A stretch of DNA of 34,521 nucleotides, taken from positions 1 to 34,521 of the forward strand of contig JALWDW010000024.1 in NCBI GenBank assembly GCA_027036675.1. The letters are read 5' to 3'. Positions within the stretch are counted from its first letter, which is position 1, and every line of letters begins with the position of its first letter. This document shows positions 24,810 through 34,514 of the stretch, piece by piece. A program made the translations under genes and the position numbers. The DNA comes from Candidatus Dojkabacteria bacterium (GTDB lineage Bacteria > Patescibacteriota > Dojkabacteria > SC72 > JAHDCA01). The notes under the pieces were generated by a model that saw only the letters and a list, made by a program, of their open reading frames with translations, did not search any database and was not told the origin of the DNA.

Positions 24810-26624
24810 TTACTCTCTGGAAACACGGAGTACTTCATCAATCGTCGTGATCCCCTCAAGAGCTTTCAGATAACCGTCCTGAATCATTTTCACCAAACCT
24901 TCATTTTCTATCGCATACTTTTCAATATCCGATGCGAGAGCTTTTTGCGAAATCATTTCCGTAATCTCATCGTTGACATCCAACAACTCGTAAATACCCG
25001 TCCTGCCGGAGTACCCTGTCCCTTCACAGACTGAACATCCTTCGCCTTCGTACAGATACACGCTGAACGAGCCGTCCGGATTGCGTACCGGCTTTTTCAG
25101 TTGCGAGTGTTTATCGTGATTGTGAGCGTTTTCAGCCAGTTGAGTGGCATATGCGATTAGATCGAAGCCTGGAATTTTATCCAATTCATCATGCAATATC
25201 TGCATCTGAGCCGGTGTCGCAAGCACAGGTCTCTTGCAGGCTTCACATACAGTACGTGTCAACCTCTGCGCCATGGTCGTCCGCAGAGCCGGAGCCACCA
25301 GGTAAGGTTTAATGCCCATTTCCACCAATCTTGGGATTGCTGCCGCAGCGCTATTGGTGTGCAACGTGGCCAATACCAGGTGTCCTGTCAATGAGGCTTC
25401 CACCGCTAATTTGGCGGTTTCCTCGTCGCGGATCTCCTGCACCATGATGATATCCGGGTCTTGACGCAGGATAGAACGAAGCCCTGACGCAAATGTCAGC
25501 CCAGCCTCCGCGTGGATCTGCACCTGGGATACACCGGCTATCTGGTACTCGACCGGATCCTCCAATGTGATGATGTTGACTTCGGGTGTATTCAATTTGG
25601 CCAATGTCGCTGCCAATGTCGTACTTTTACCTGACCCCGTCGGCCCGGTAATCAACATGATGCCATTTGTAGACAGCATGGCCTCGCGAAATTGTTTGTA
25701 AGCCAATCCGCGCAGTCCCAATGTTTCCAAGACCGGAGTACCCTTGGTGGCGTCAAGTAACCTCATCACCACCTTCTCACCGTGGATCGTTGGCAATGTT
25801 GATACACGGACATCGATACGCCCGGTCGGTACCGGAATTTCCGTACGCCCGTCCTGCGGGATGCGTTTTTCGTCAATTTTTATATTTGACAGAATCTTGA
25901 CGCGGGCGACAATAGATGGCGCCAACCCTTTGGGCAACGTCATCTTCTCCAACATGATACCGTGTATACGGAACCGTATCCGTACTTTATCTTCCATCGG
26001 TTCTATATGGATGTCCGATGCGTCGGATTTGACCGCGTATGAGAATATTGTATTAACGATACGGGCTACAGGGGCCTTGGACAAATTGACATCGTCTATG
26101 CTGCCGGTCGATTTGTCATCTATCGAGATTCCGCTTTCCTGTTTGACGTCTTCCAATGCTTCAGTCACCTCGTTTGATACCAGCCCTTCCATATTGCGGT
26201 CGAATACTTGCTTGATATCGTCTGCCGTAGCAATATATGTCACAATCTTGGTGGCTCCGTCAATATGCGACAGGTAACTTTCCAATCGCTGGATATTCTG
26301 CATATCAAACGGGTTTTCCATGGCGACCTTGATGACATGCCCGGCCCTGGCAAACGGTATTGCCTTGATTCTCTGCAATTCTTCTATCGGAAATTGACGA
26401 AATACCGTATCATCCACACCTTGCGCCGGGAATTCGACATACGGGATATTGAATATATCCGACCTGGCTTTGGCAAGTTGCCTTTGCGATACCAGCCCGG
26501 AGGCGAGCAATACGCTTAATTCGGTTTTGCCTGACTTCGCCATTTCGACACGCAGACTTCTTGCTTGTTCCTGCGTGATGATGCCTTTTTCAGCGAAGTA
26601 ATCGATCAGCCTGGTATTTGTCAT
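24810..26624 (-). CDS. pilB: PilB extension ATPase
   Basis: The 604-residue protein has an N-terminal MshEN/T2SSE-N domain (about 1-140, with YFAEKGIITQEQA and IPYVEFPAQG). The catalytic core includes DASDIHIEPMEDKVRIRFRI, Walker A GPTGSGKSTT, Asp box IITLEDPVEY, Walker B DIIMVQEIRD and His box TGHLVLATLHTNSA. A tetracysteine zinc motif (CEACKRP with CSVCEGTGYSGR) is characteristic of PilB. It powers pilin polymerisation. Its promoter is at 26662-26690 and it is the first gene of the minus-strand pilus locus. Confidence 0.96.
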   Translation of the reverse strand: MTNTRLIDYFAEKGIITQEQARSLRVEMAKSGKTELSVLLASGLVSQRQLAKARSDIFNIPYVEFPAQGVDDTVFRQFPIEELQRIKAIPFARAGHVIKVAMENPFDMQNIQRLESYLSHIDGATKIVTYIATADDIKQVFDRNMEGLVSNEVTEALEDVKQESGISIDDKSTGSIDDVNLSKAPVARIVNTIFSYAVKSDASDIHIEPMEDKVRIRFRIHGIMLEKMTLPKGLAPSIVARVKILSNIKIDEKRIPQDGRTEIPVPTGRIDVRVSTLPTIHGEKVVMRLLDATKGTPVLETLGLRGLAYKQFREAMLSTNGIMLITGPTGSGKSTTLAATLAKLNTPEVNIITLEDPVEYQIAGVSQVQIHAEAGLTFASGLRSILRQDPDIIMVQEIRDEETAKLAVEASLTGHLVLATLHTNSAAAAIPRLVEMGIKPYLVAPALRTTMAQRLTRTVCEACKRPVLATPAQMQILHDELDKIPGFDLIAYATQLAENAHNHDKHSQLKKPVRNPDGSFSVYLYEGEGCSVCEGTGYSGRTGIYELLDVNDEITEMISQKALASDIEKYAIENEGLVKMIQDGYLKALEGITTIDEVLRVSRE

Positions 26625-26661
26625 GTCGGGCAGTATCTGTGTCTATATGGTTATACCGTTT

Positions 26662-26690
26662 ATCATAACCAATTCTCTCGGCGGTGGCAA
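26662..26690 (-). promoter_or_regulatory. Sigma-70 promoter for the pilB-pilT-pilC unit
   Basis: On the minus strand TTGCCA (26685-26690) and TATGAT (26662-26667) are separated by 17 bases. It is back to back with the extended -10 of the holB gene at 26707-26715, so the two divergent units share a very short regulatory region. Confidence 0.6.
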
Positions 26691-26706
26691 GTGCGAAGCC
26701 GGGTCG

Positions 26707-26715
26707 TGATATAAT
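26707..26715 (+). promoter_or_regulatory. Extended -10 promoter for the delta' gene, likely leaderless
   Basis: TGATATAAT is a perfect TGn-extended -10. The -10 ends 10 bases before the ATG at 26726, so transcription should begin only 3-4 bases ahead of the start codon. This also argues against the upstream in-frame start at 26684. Confidence 0.6.
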
Positions 26716-26725
26716 ATTCCACCGA

Positions 26726-27487
26726 ATGAACATCATCATAGTACATCACGACAGAGAAATCTTATTGGGAAGCACATCCCAACACCTGTCCAACCTGCTC
26801 GGCACGCAGGTCAGACACCGTGACAGTCAAGTCGACCACCAAAAAGACACCAAATGCCTTTTTTGCCACAAGCAGATTTACGAAATCATACCGTCCGATG
26901 ACAGACAAAGCATAGGCATAGAAACGATCCAGGAAATGCAGTCACACGTTAAATTCAAATACTCGCCAGAGGAGCCGTTGGCGGTCCTGATCCATGAAGC
27001 CCATACACTGACCGTCCAAGCGCAAAATGCATTGCTCAAGACACTGGAGGACGACAGGGCTGAGTTGCACTTCGTGTTGACAGTCAACCACCAAAACAAC
27101 CTCCTTCCCACCATTCTCTCCCGAGCGCAGATCAAATTCCCGCAAATCGCCGTGCACAACGACATACAAGCCCACACCGAAGAACAATTCGATACCGACG
27201 TGTACAAGTATGCAGAGCAATTATTGGGCGACGCCCCATTGTCCGCCAAATTGATGCTTGTGCAAGAAATAGTCCAAAAGGCCAAGGAGGACAATCAACT
27301 CATAAACAATATTACCATGGCCATGGCCAAGTTGCTACGAGCAAACCTGCGTGAAGCAATCGGCGATAACCACTCACCCGAACTTGTGGCCGAACAACTC
27401 AAGCTACTCCACGATATACGTCAAAAGTTAACCCGCAATGTAAACAAAAAAATCGCGTTGGAGCATTGGGTATTGAGCACCATATGA
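26726..27487 (+). CDS. holB: DNA polymerase III delta' subunit (HolB-like)
   Basis: The 253-residue clamp-loader-type protein has IIPSDDRQSIGIETIQEMQ, the sensor region AVLIHEAHTLTVQAQNALLKTLED, then LPTILSRAQIKF. These match delta' (family form: I-x-x-A-x-x-M-x-x-x-A-x-N-A-L-L-K-x-L-E-E-P, then L-P-T-I-x-S-R-C-Q). Ala replaces the Cys of the SRC motif. No Walker A is present, as expected for delta'. A CLFC pair is present near residue 45, possibly a reduced zinc module. gyrB follows after 54 bases. Confidence 0.85.
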   Translation: MNIIIVHHDREILLGSTSQHLSNLLGTQVRHRDSQVDHQKDTKCLFCHKQIYEIIPSDDRQSIGIETIQEMQSHVKFKYSPEEPLAVLIHEAHTLTVQAQNALLKTLEDDRAELHFVLTVNHQNNLLPTILSRAQIKFPQIAVHNDIQAHTEEQFDTDVYKYAEQLLGDAPLSAKLMLVQEIVQKAKEDNQLINNITMAMAKLLRANLREAIGDNHSPELVAEQLKLLHDIRQKLTRNVNKKIALEHWVLSTI

Positions 27488-27493
27488 TACAAT
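27485..27493 (+). promoter_or_regulatory. Extended -10 promoter for gyrB
   Basis: TGATACAAT matches the TGn-extended -10. A weak TTGGGT at 27466-27471 lies 16 bases upstream. Initiation near 27500 gives a ~40-base leader without a Shine-Dalgarno sequence. Confidence 0.45.
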
Positions 27494-27523
27494 ACTGATC
27501 AGATTGCCATATTGAAACATTAA

Positions 27524-29464
<1,941 letters not shown>

Positions 29465-29478
29465 TGGCGTCAAGGTCC

Positions 29479-29811
29479 TTATCTTCTCATCGGTTCGACG
29501 GCCAGGGTACCTCCCTGTGACAGCATATGCCAATTCACCGTACCGGGTGCCATCCACACACAACGTACAGTCTCCGCCGTAATCACGCGGTACTTATCCG
29601 ATGTATTTGGACCACCCTTGCGACAACAAGCATCCAATCCCACTAGCCGGCCTGAAGCCAGGTCCATTACCAGATCGGTATGAAGCTTCGGTACGTCACA
29701 CGCGTATACACCCGTTCTGTCTCCAATGAAGGCCCTCCCCAACCTTACGGTCGGGCGTTGGCTGAACAGATTTCGTTTGTCCCAAAAGCTTTCCGGATGA
29801 CGCCCCAACAT
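29479..29811 (-). CDS. Small hypothetical protein, convergent with gyrB
   Basis: The frame is 110 codons and no family is recognised. The C-terminal ~75 residues look protein-like: HTDLVMDLASGRLVGLDACC, then KYRVITAETVRCVWMAPGTVNWHML. The first ~27 codons are read through repeat B copy 2 (29733-29787), so the natural start is probably further in, for example the ATG at 29667 (62 residues). It ends 15 bases from the gyrB stop. It may be real or a relic. Confidence 0.35.
   Translation of the reverse strand: MLGRHPESFWDKRNLFSQRPTVRLGRAFIGDRTGVYACDVPKLHTDLVMDLASGRLVGLDACCRKGGPNTSDKYRVITAETVRCVWMAPGTVNWHMLSQGGTLAVEPMRR
29733..29787 (+). repeat. Interspersed repeat family B, copy 2
   Basis: It matches copy 1 in order and spacing: CCCTCCCCAACC, loop TTAC, GGTCGGG, then GGCTGAACAGATTTCGTTTG and TCCCAAAA. 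The stem keeps pairing through a G-U where copy 1 has G-C, as expected if the RNA or cruciform structure matters. Confidence 0.6.
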
Positions 29812-29872
29812 GCTAAAAAATGTGATTTGACGCCCAGTTCGTATCGACCTACATTTTAATTCCGATCGCTAC

Positions 29873-29900
29873 AAGTCGGGGTTGAACCCCGGACTTAAAC
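29873..29900 (+). repeat. Palindromic GC-rich repeat family A, copy 3
   Basis: AAGTCGGGGTTGAACCCCGG contains CGGGGTT-G-AACCCCG, a palindrome with a single central base. The flank continues ACTTAAACCCCAGACTTGAC. It is the most perfectly palindromic copy in the window. Confidence 0.6.
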
Positions 29901-30340
29901 CCCAGACTTGACAAAGGAATCTTATCACCATGGGAATAACCGACCAGAAAATCTTGCGGTTAATATTATTTTAATCGAAATTTAACGGCCAACTTACGTT
30001 GTCGTATAGGCGTTTACGGATACCCGTCGCTCTGGAGCGCGCATTCCGGGGGCTCTGCACGTTCCTTGTAACCATGGTGTTTATCGATACTTTGTAGTTG
30101 CAGTAGGTAGTACGATGTACCTAAACGTGCGTACGTAGCGGGTTGATGTATTGTCTTTCGGGTCTTGAGAAAATACCCCAAGTAAGCGTCTTCTCCGTAC
30201 CTGATGTGTAGTGTATACTGTAGTCACGCGATATTTGTATATGTCGTATACGCTCTGTTTTGTGTATGTGACCGGGTCGAATCCTTGCCCACTAACTGTG
30301 TCGCAACAGCGTTTCCATCCAATCAGTGGGTTCGAAACTT

Positions 30341-30376
30341 TGAAGCCTCAGTTGCAGTCGGAAATAGAATTTGTGC
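30341..30376 (+). repeat. Repeat family A, diverged copy with conserved tail
   Basis: The sequence runs TGAAGCCTCAGTTGCAGTCG then GAAATAGAATTTGTGC. The tail GTTGCARTCRGAAATAGAAT plus TTGYGC is shared with the copy at 32921-32970; the GC-rich head is eroded. Confidence 0.5.
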
Positions 30377-30461
30377 AAGATACAGCTTCAGGCACAACGA
30401 CACAGGAGAACACCGCAAACTCTATTTTTGATTGCAACAGTCAGTCCGGTGACGAACCCCT

Positions 30462-30492
30462 GCCTCGCCCCGGGCTAGGGGGCGAGGCTTTT
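30462..30492. terminator. GC-rich hairpin followed by TTTT
   Basis: A perfect 10-base stem (GCCTCGCCCC at 30462-30471 with GGGGCGAGGC at 30479-30488), a 7-base loop and four T bases form a terminator-like structure on the plus strand. No clear plus-strand gene ends just before it, so it could also be part of the repeat cluster. Confidence 0.4.
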
Positions 30493-30631
30493 GAACCAAA
30501 AGACCGTGGCCACTGCGTTGGTAGACAGGAAACGAAACCGTGATTCCACTATTTTCCCGCCCTCATCCTCATAGCACTTCCACCCCTGGTTCTGGGTCAA
30601 AACTGGGGTTGGCCTACGACATTCCGCCGCC

Positions 30632-30659
30632 TTGTCGCAATTGAAGGTAGAATTTGCGC
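30632..30659 (+). repeat. Repeat family A, diverged tail
   Basis: TTGTCGCAATTGAAGGTAGA then ATTTGCGC parallels GTTGCAATCAGAAATAGAAT then TTGCGC of copy 4. Only the tail half is clearly preserved. A GGGTTCAGCCCC mini-palindrome follows at about 30672. Confidence 0.4.
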
Positions 30660-30718
30660 AATACAGGTTCAGGGTTCAGCCCCAAACTTCAAACGTTTGC
30701 GCGCAGATGACCCTCTCA

Positions 30719-32845
30719 TCAATAATCATTGCAGTATGTCGCCCCGTAATCATCCAGTAACAAGTCCCAACGGTATTCATTGGGCTCATAATCATCATCG
30801 GGATCATAACCCAAAGGTAATAAACTGTCATAAGTGATCTTCCATTGCCCGTCCACCATAGTCAAATTCATACTGCCGTTTTGACACCTGTGTTCACCAT
30901 TATATGTATACTCCAATTCCGTCTGTACGTATACAGAATCCTGGTACAAAACCGACGATGAGAAATTTCGTGCTATACACGATGCAAATGTCTCGTCGTC
31001 AGAATAATCGTCATTCGAATACCATCCACCCGAGCACCAATCATACTCCCCGTCTCGCAACCTGTACGAAACCACCTTGATCGGAGCCAAAGTATCTGTA
31101 TTATACGGTACGAGGCCATCCTCCCAGTACCTGTAGAGCGCTCCGAGATAGTCACCTTCAGCCAGATACCTGGTATAACCATCGAAAAATGAATTCATAT
31201 CCGCCTTCAAATCAGGCAGACCTCCATGAACCTTTTGTTGCAACTTCAAGAATCGCTTTTTGCTCACATCATACAACAGATTGAAACTGCGCCAATCCCT
31301 GCCTTCGTACGTATTGCACGTATAAGCAATATCAGGATACGAATAATCACCGTCCAGACCGTATGAAGTGCATATATAATGAGGTCGTATGTGGTGATAC
31401 AGCAATGCGTCGGCTACGGTGTACTGATCCGGAGATTTGGACTCAAGCATTTCCATAATCGGAATATCCGCTTCGGCCGACAGCGTCATGAGATATGGAA
31501 CGTCAATCTTGCCGGTGCCGTTGTACCTGTGTATATTCCATTTGGCCACGATATAGCCCGTCGGTACAAGCAAGACCAAGAATACCGTCATCGTGATGAC
31601 AAAGGCAAGATATCGACTGAAATACTTGCGGAACCCATTCGTCCCGAGTGTCAGGGCAACTACGACTGATGTCAATATGACCAGGATGACTATATACCCG
31701 GCGATCAATCTGTTGGTTGTCAACCCATATGCGTTTATATACATCTTCATCCTATACAAGGCGGATACACCGATAAATACTATCGCCGTCGACATGGTGT
31801 ACACATTGAAAAGGAAGGCCAATTTCGCGGTTTTACCTTTGTTTGCGGTTTTGGTGAATATATTTCCCACAGCAAGTACGGATAATACGATCATGGACGC
31901 CACCACCAGTTGAGAGAACCCTTGTCTTGCGTACTCAGCGTATGAAGTATATCCGTATTCGGTGAACAGTTTTGCTTTGTCTACAAACATCACGTAGACT
32001 TGGGAGGCGACGAAAAGCAACAATGACATGTTCAGTACGGACAATACCGTGGCTGTGAATATGGGATTCAAAAAACCGTCTTTTTTGATCATGCTACGGT
32101 TTACCAAAAGGTTTTTGGCTTGCTTTTCAAGGAATGAACCTCGTTCCCACAGCATCATATATGCCCCGGCATAGTAAAGGTATACAAACGTACCGATGAC
32201 CAATTTCACCAAAAATCGCAAGAAGCTTGCCAGGTCTTTGAATATCATCCCCAGCGTATGATCCCATATTACCCTCAGCCAATGTGCAAATACCGGATCA
32301 CCCTTCGCCAAGATCACAAGTACGATTATCAGTATCGGGACAGCTATTACCAAACCCACAAAAACCCATTTCATTTTCCATATCTTGCTTGAGTGTCGTC
32401 GGAATGCACGCCAGGCCTGAGCCAAATAACGGAAGAACGCCACTGTACCCGCACTCAGGATCAACAACGGTAGCAGAAGCATACTCAGCAAGGATATATG
32501 CCATTTCCCACCTTTTTGCAACGCCCACGCGATAGCCATCAATTGCGCCAACGGGAATATGTAAAAGACCGTGTACATATCAATTTGCGACATCCTGAGA
32601 AGATACGTCAACGACAACAGTGTCAACAAAACAAAGATAACGGCCAACCGTTTCTTATCGCCCGTATACCGAGTGAACACTGGGTACAGAAGGAACGCAT
32701 TGGTAAGGACGGCGAATATCACGTACGAGAGTCCCGGAACATGCCAGAGGAAAAGGTAGATAAATGCGACGGCCGACAATAACCCACCGACTGTAGCCAC
32801 GCGGAATAGCGCTTTGTCGAGCTGTGTTTTAGTTGTTTTGGTCAC
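30719..32845 (-). CDS. Large polytopic membrane protein (DUF4173-like)
   Basis: The 708-residue protein begins with GTG. The first ~480 residues contain around a dozen hydrophobic segments. The loop FTEYGYTSYAEYARQGFSQLVV resembles the signature region of DUF4153/DUF4173 family membrane proteins. The C-terminal ~220 residues are soluble, rich in Tyr and Asp (DYSYPDIAYTC, DPDDDYEPNEYRWD), and contain several Cys, so they are probably extracytoplasmic. Function is unknown. It is monocistronic as far as seen, flanked by repeats and tRNA-Pro. Confidence 0.7.
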   Translation of the reverse strand: MTKTTKTQLDKALFRVATVGGLLSAVAFIYLFLWHVPGLSYVIFAVLTNAFLLYPVFTRYTGDKKRLAVIFVLLTLLSLTYLLRMSQIDMYTVFYIFPLAQLMAIAWALQKGGKWHISLLSMLLLPLLILSAGTVAFFRYLAQAWRAFRRHSSKIWKMKWVFVGLVIAVPILIIVLVILAKGDPVFAHWLRVIWDHTLGMIFKDLASFLRFLVKLVIGTFVYLYYAGAYMMLWERGSFLEKQAKNLLVNRSMIKKDGFLNPIFTATVLSVLNMSLLLFVASQVYVMFVDKAKLFTEYGYTSYAEYARQGFSQLVVASMIVLSVLAVGNIFTKTANKGKTAKLAFLFNVYTMSTAIVFIGVSALYRMKMYINAYGLTTNRLIAGYIVILVILTSVVVALTLGTNGFRKYFSRYLAFVITMTVFLVLLVPTGYIVAKWNIHRYNGTGKIDVPYLMTLSAEADIPIMEMLESKSPDQYTVADALLYHHIRPHYICTSYGLDGDYSYPDIAYTCNTYEGRDWRSFNLLYDVSKKRFLKLQQKVHGGLPDLKADMNSFFDGYTRYLAEGDYLGALYRYWEDGLVPYNTDTLAPIKVVSYRLRDGEYDWCSGGWYSNDDYSDDETFASCIARNFSSSVLYQDSVYVQTELEYTYNGEHRCQNGSMNLTMVDGQWKITYDSLLPLGYDPDDDYEPNEYRWDLLLDDYGATYCNDY

Positions 32846-32920
32846 TGGATTTGCGTGTTAGTTTAACCACATCTCTACTGAGATGATAGCAAATATACGA
32901 GTAACGGGCAATTGGGGTAC

Positions 32921-32970
32921 GAAGTCGGGGTTGAAGCCCGGGCTGTTGCAATCAGAAATAGAATTTGCGC
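32921..32970 (+). repeat. Repeat family A, copy 4 with full tail
   Basis: GAAGTCGGGGTTGAAGCCCG then GGCTGTTGCAATCAGAAATA then GAATTTGCGC. It has both the palindromic head and the A/T-rich tail, so it is the best reference copy. It lies in the leader side of the DUF4173-like gene, just upstream of the tRNA promoter. Confidence 0.6.
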
Positions 32971-32991
32971 GCGAAGGGTAGGGTGGGGGCA

Positions 32992-33000
32992 TGATATAAT
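32992..33000 (+). promoter_or_regulatory. Extended -10 promoter for tRNA-Pro
   Basis: TGATATAAT, identical to the delta' promoter element, ends 17 bases before the mature tRNA 5' end. No -35 is visible. Confidence 0.6.
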
Positions 33001-33017
33001 AGGCGGTTTACCGACAA

Positions 33018-33094
33018 CGGGGAGTAGTTCAGATGGCTAGAATGCTGCTTTTGGGAAGCAGAGGTCGCAGGTTCAAGTCCTGTCTCCCCGACCA
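33018..33094 (+). tRNA. tRNA-Pro (anticodon UGG), CCA encoded
   Basis: A cloverleaf folds over 77 bases. The acceptor stem CGGGGAG pairs with CTCCCCG, with discriminator A and an encoded CCA at 33092-33094. The D arm is AGTTCAGATGGCTAGAAT. The anticodon stem CTGCT/AGCAG encloses TTTGGGA, giving anticodon UGG. The T arm contains the GTTCAAGTC-type loop. All helices pair. Confidence 0.97.
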
Positions 33095-33429
33095 AATTGG
33101 ACACTGTTTTCAAGTTAAGCTCAAGCCTTTTTAAGCCCTGTGAACACCGGAACGTCAATTCATGGACTGGCACATGGTGAATTGGAACCTACAAATCAAA
33201 AGAAATTGTAAGCAGGAGAGACAAAAGTGACAGTAAGAAAAAACAATTGATTACACCATTCGTCAGACATTCGATATTAACAGAAAATATGCAACTTACT
33301 TAAAACGTCTGAGAGTGGATGAAAATACAAATCAGTCGTTTCCGAAATCGAGAAGGCGGTTAAATTAATTTTTTGGAACGACATGCAAGAGTAAAATAAA
33401 TTCAGTAATATATTACATGTGCCTAATTG
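33095..33429. other. Spacer between tRNA-Pro and the R-M island; no clear gene
   Basis: Base composition falls from moderate to low G+C along this stretch. One 43-codon frame (33237-33368, TIDYTIRQTFDINRKYATYL in its first half) is open but has no start codon and no recognised family; it may be a relic. A 12-base perfect palindrome lies at its right end. Confidence 0.4.
33405..33416 (+). promoter_or_regulatory. 12-base palindrome upstream of the XRE regulator (possible operator)
   Basis: GTAATATATTAC is a perfect palindrome 13 bases before the XRE start codon. It overlaps TAATAT/TATATT, which could serve as a -10. This is where a controller protein would bind its own promoter. Binding is inference. 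Confidence 0.45.
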
Positions 33430-33633
33430 ATGGACAAATCTCCAATAGCAAAAAATATTAAAAAGGCTCGAAAAAAGTTAGAACTTACTCAAGAACAACT
33501 TGCAATTAAAGCTGGAATACCTTATGCAACACTTTCTAAAATTGAAAGCGGGCAAGTTGTAAATCCAACTATCATTACATTAAAAAAGATAGCAGATGCT
33601 CTAAATATAGGGGTAGATGATATTTTAAATTAA
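33430..33633 (+). CDS. Small XRE-family HTH regulator (possible R-M controller protein)
   Basis: The 67-residue protein is little more than a Cro/C1-type helix-turn-helix: IAKNIKKARKKLELTQEQLA, then IKAGIPYATLSKIESGQVVN and LKKIADALNIGVDDIL. I use the ATG at 33430; a TTG precedes it. Size and position directly before a methyltransferase gene resemble the C proteins that time R-M expression. It is AT-rich compared with the genes to the left, a sign of acquisition. Confidence 0.9.
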   Translation: MDKSPIAKNIKKARKKLELTQEQLAIKAGIPYATLSKIESGQVVNPTIITLKKIADALNIGVDDILN

Positions 33634-33653
33634 ATTATTTGAAAATAAACATC

Positions 33654-34514
33654 ATGAACAAAATGAAACTAAAACAACTCATTAAAGATATTCTACAAAA
33701 GGATGAAAGACTGTGGAATGAAGAGAAAACAGAATTAAATGAGACTTTATTGCTTGATCTAGTAGAAAAAATTGATGAAAAGATAATCAATTTACTGCTA
33801 CAGGAAAAATCATTACGAGAAAAATTCTTTGTGAAAATTAAAGATGTTTATGTATTTAAAACGAATGAATTTAAATTCTTCATAGAAGAAAACAAGGTTG
33901 ATAACTCTTATACCCAATATAAAAACAGGATTGGATTAACTGATGGAAAACGATTTTTAAAAGATACAAATGATGTGGTACTTAATTGGCCATATAAAGA
34001 TTGTGTTTTAGAAGGCGGGCAAAGTACAGAAGAAGGTTATGATACATACTTTGAGTATGGTAAAAAAGTAACAAAAACGGATGAGAAGAAAGGTTGGAAA
34101 GCAGGACAGTACAATAAAAAACAGGCAAAAAGAAAAGAGATATTTTTTAATACAATTTTAGCTCACGATGAAATAGATAGGCTGTTTGATGAAAAAGCAC
34201 TTGTGAATTGGAAAAGATTTACAAAAGATGGAGAGCAAGAAATCAAAGAGATAAAAAGAGATGCAGAGCTTAATAGAAAAAGAGGACTTCCAGAGGATAC
34301 TATTACAGATAATTTAATTATAAAGGGAAACAATCTTTTAGCTCTTCATAGTTTGAAGAGAGAGTTTGCAGGTAAAGTGAAACTAATTTATATTGATCCA
34401 CCTTATTATTTTAGAAAAGATAAATCTGATGATGCTTTTGCATATAATTCTAATTTTAAATTATCTACTTGGCTCACTTTTATGAAAAATAGATTGGAAT
34501 TAGCAAAAGAGTAA
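33654..34514 (+). pseudogene. mod: Type III restriction-modification methyltransferase (Mod), early stop
   Basis: The 286-residue frame from the ATG at 33654 (TTG at 33639 also possible) is the N-terminal part of a beta-class adenine-N6 methyltransferase of type III systems. It shows KKGWKAGQYNKKQAKRKEIF, the LIIKGNNLLALHSLKREFAG block, and the catalytic IDPPY motif near the end, followed by AYNSNFKLSTWLTFMKNRLELAKE. Family members continue for several hundred residues with the target recognition region and FxGxG SAM motif. Here a TAA at 34512-34514 stops the frame, and the next in-frame codons read L-S, fitting a TTA to TAA change. AT-rich. The window ends 7 bases later, so the remainder is unseen. 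Confidence 0.8.

Larger units (their letters stand above)
29812..30718. other. 900-base interval without a convincing gene, rich in repeats
   Basis: It holds repeat A copy 3, two partial repeat A tails, and a GC-rich hairpin at 30462-30492. Two overlapping plus-strand frames around 30204-30543 are open but are largely repeat sequence and match nothing known. The remainder has no recognisable gene, tRNA or rRNA. Confidence 0.4.

Noticed and set aside
30211-30543. 110-codon plus-strand frame in the repeat-rich gap
   Set aside because: Most of it is repeat A tail and the GC hairpin; no protein-like conservation is apparent.
30587-30607. Further repeat A head (CTGGGGTTGG)
   Set aside because: Only a short GGGGTTGG match; too weak to count as a copy by eye.
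32952-33173. Minus-strand ORF with GETGLEPATSAS peptide
   Set aside because: It is the antisense translation of tRNA-Pro, a well-known spurious peptide in automatic annotations.
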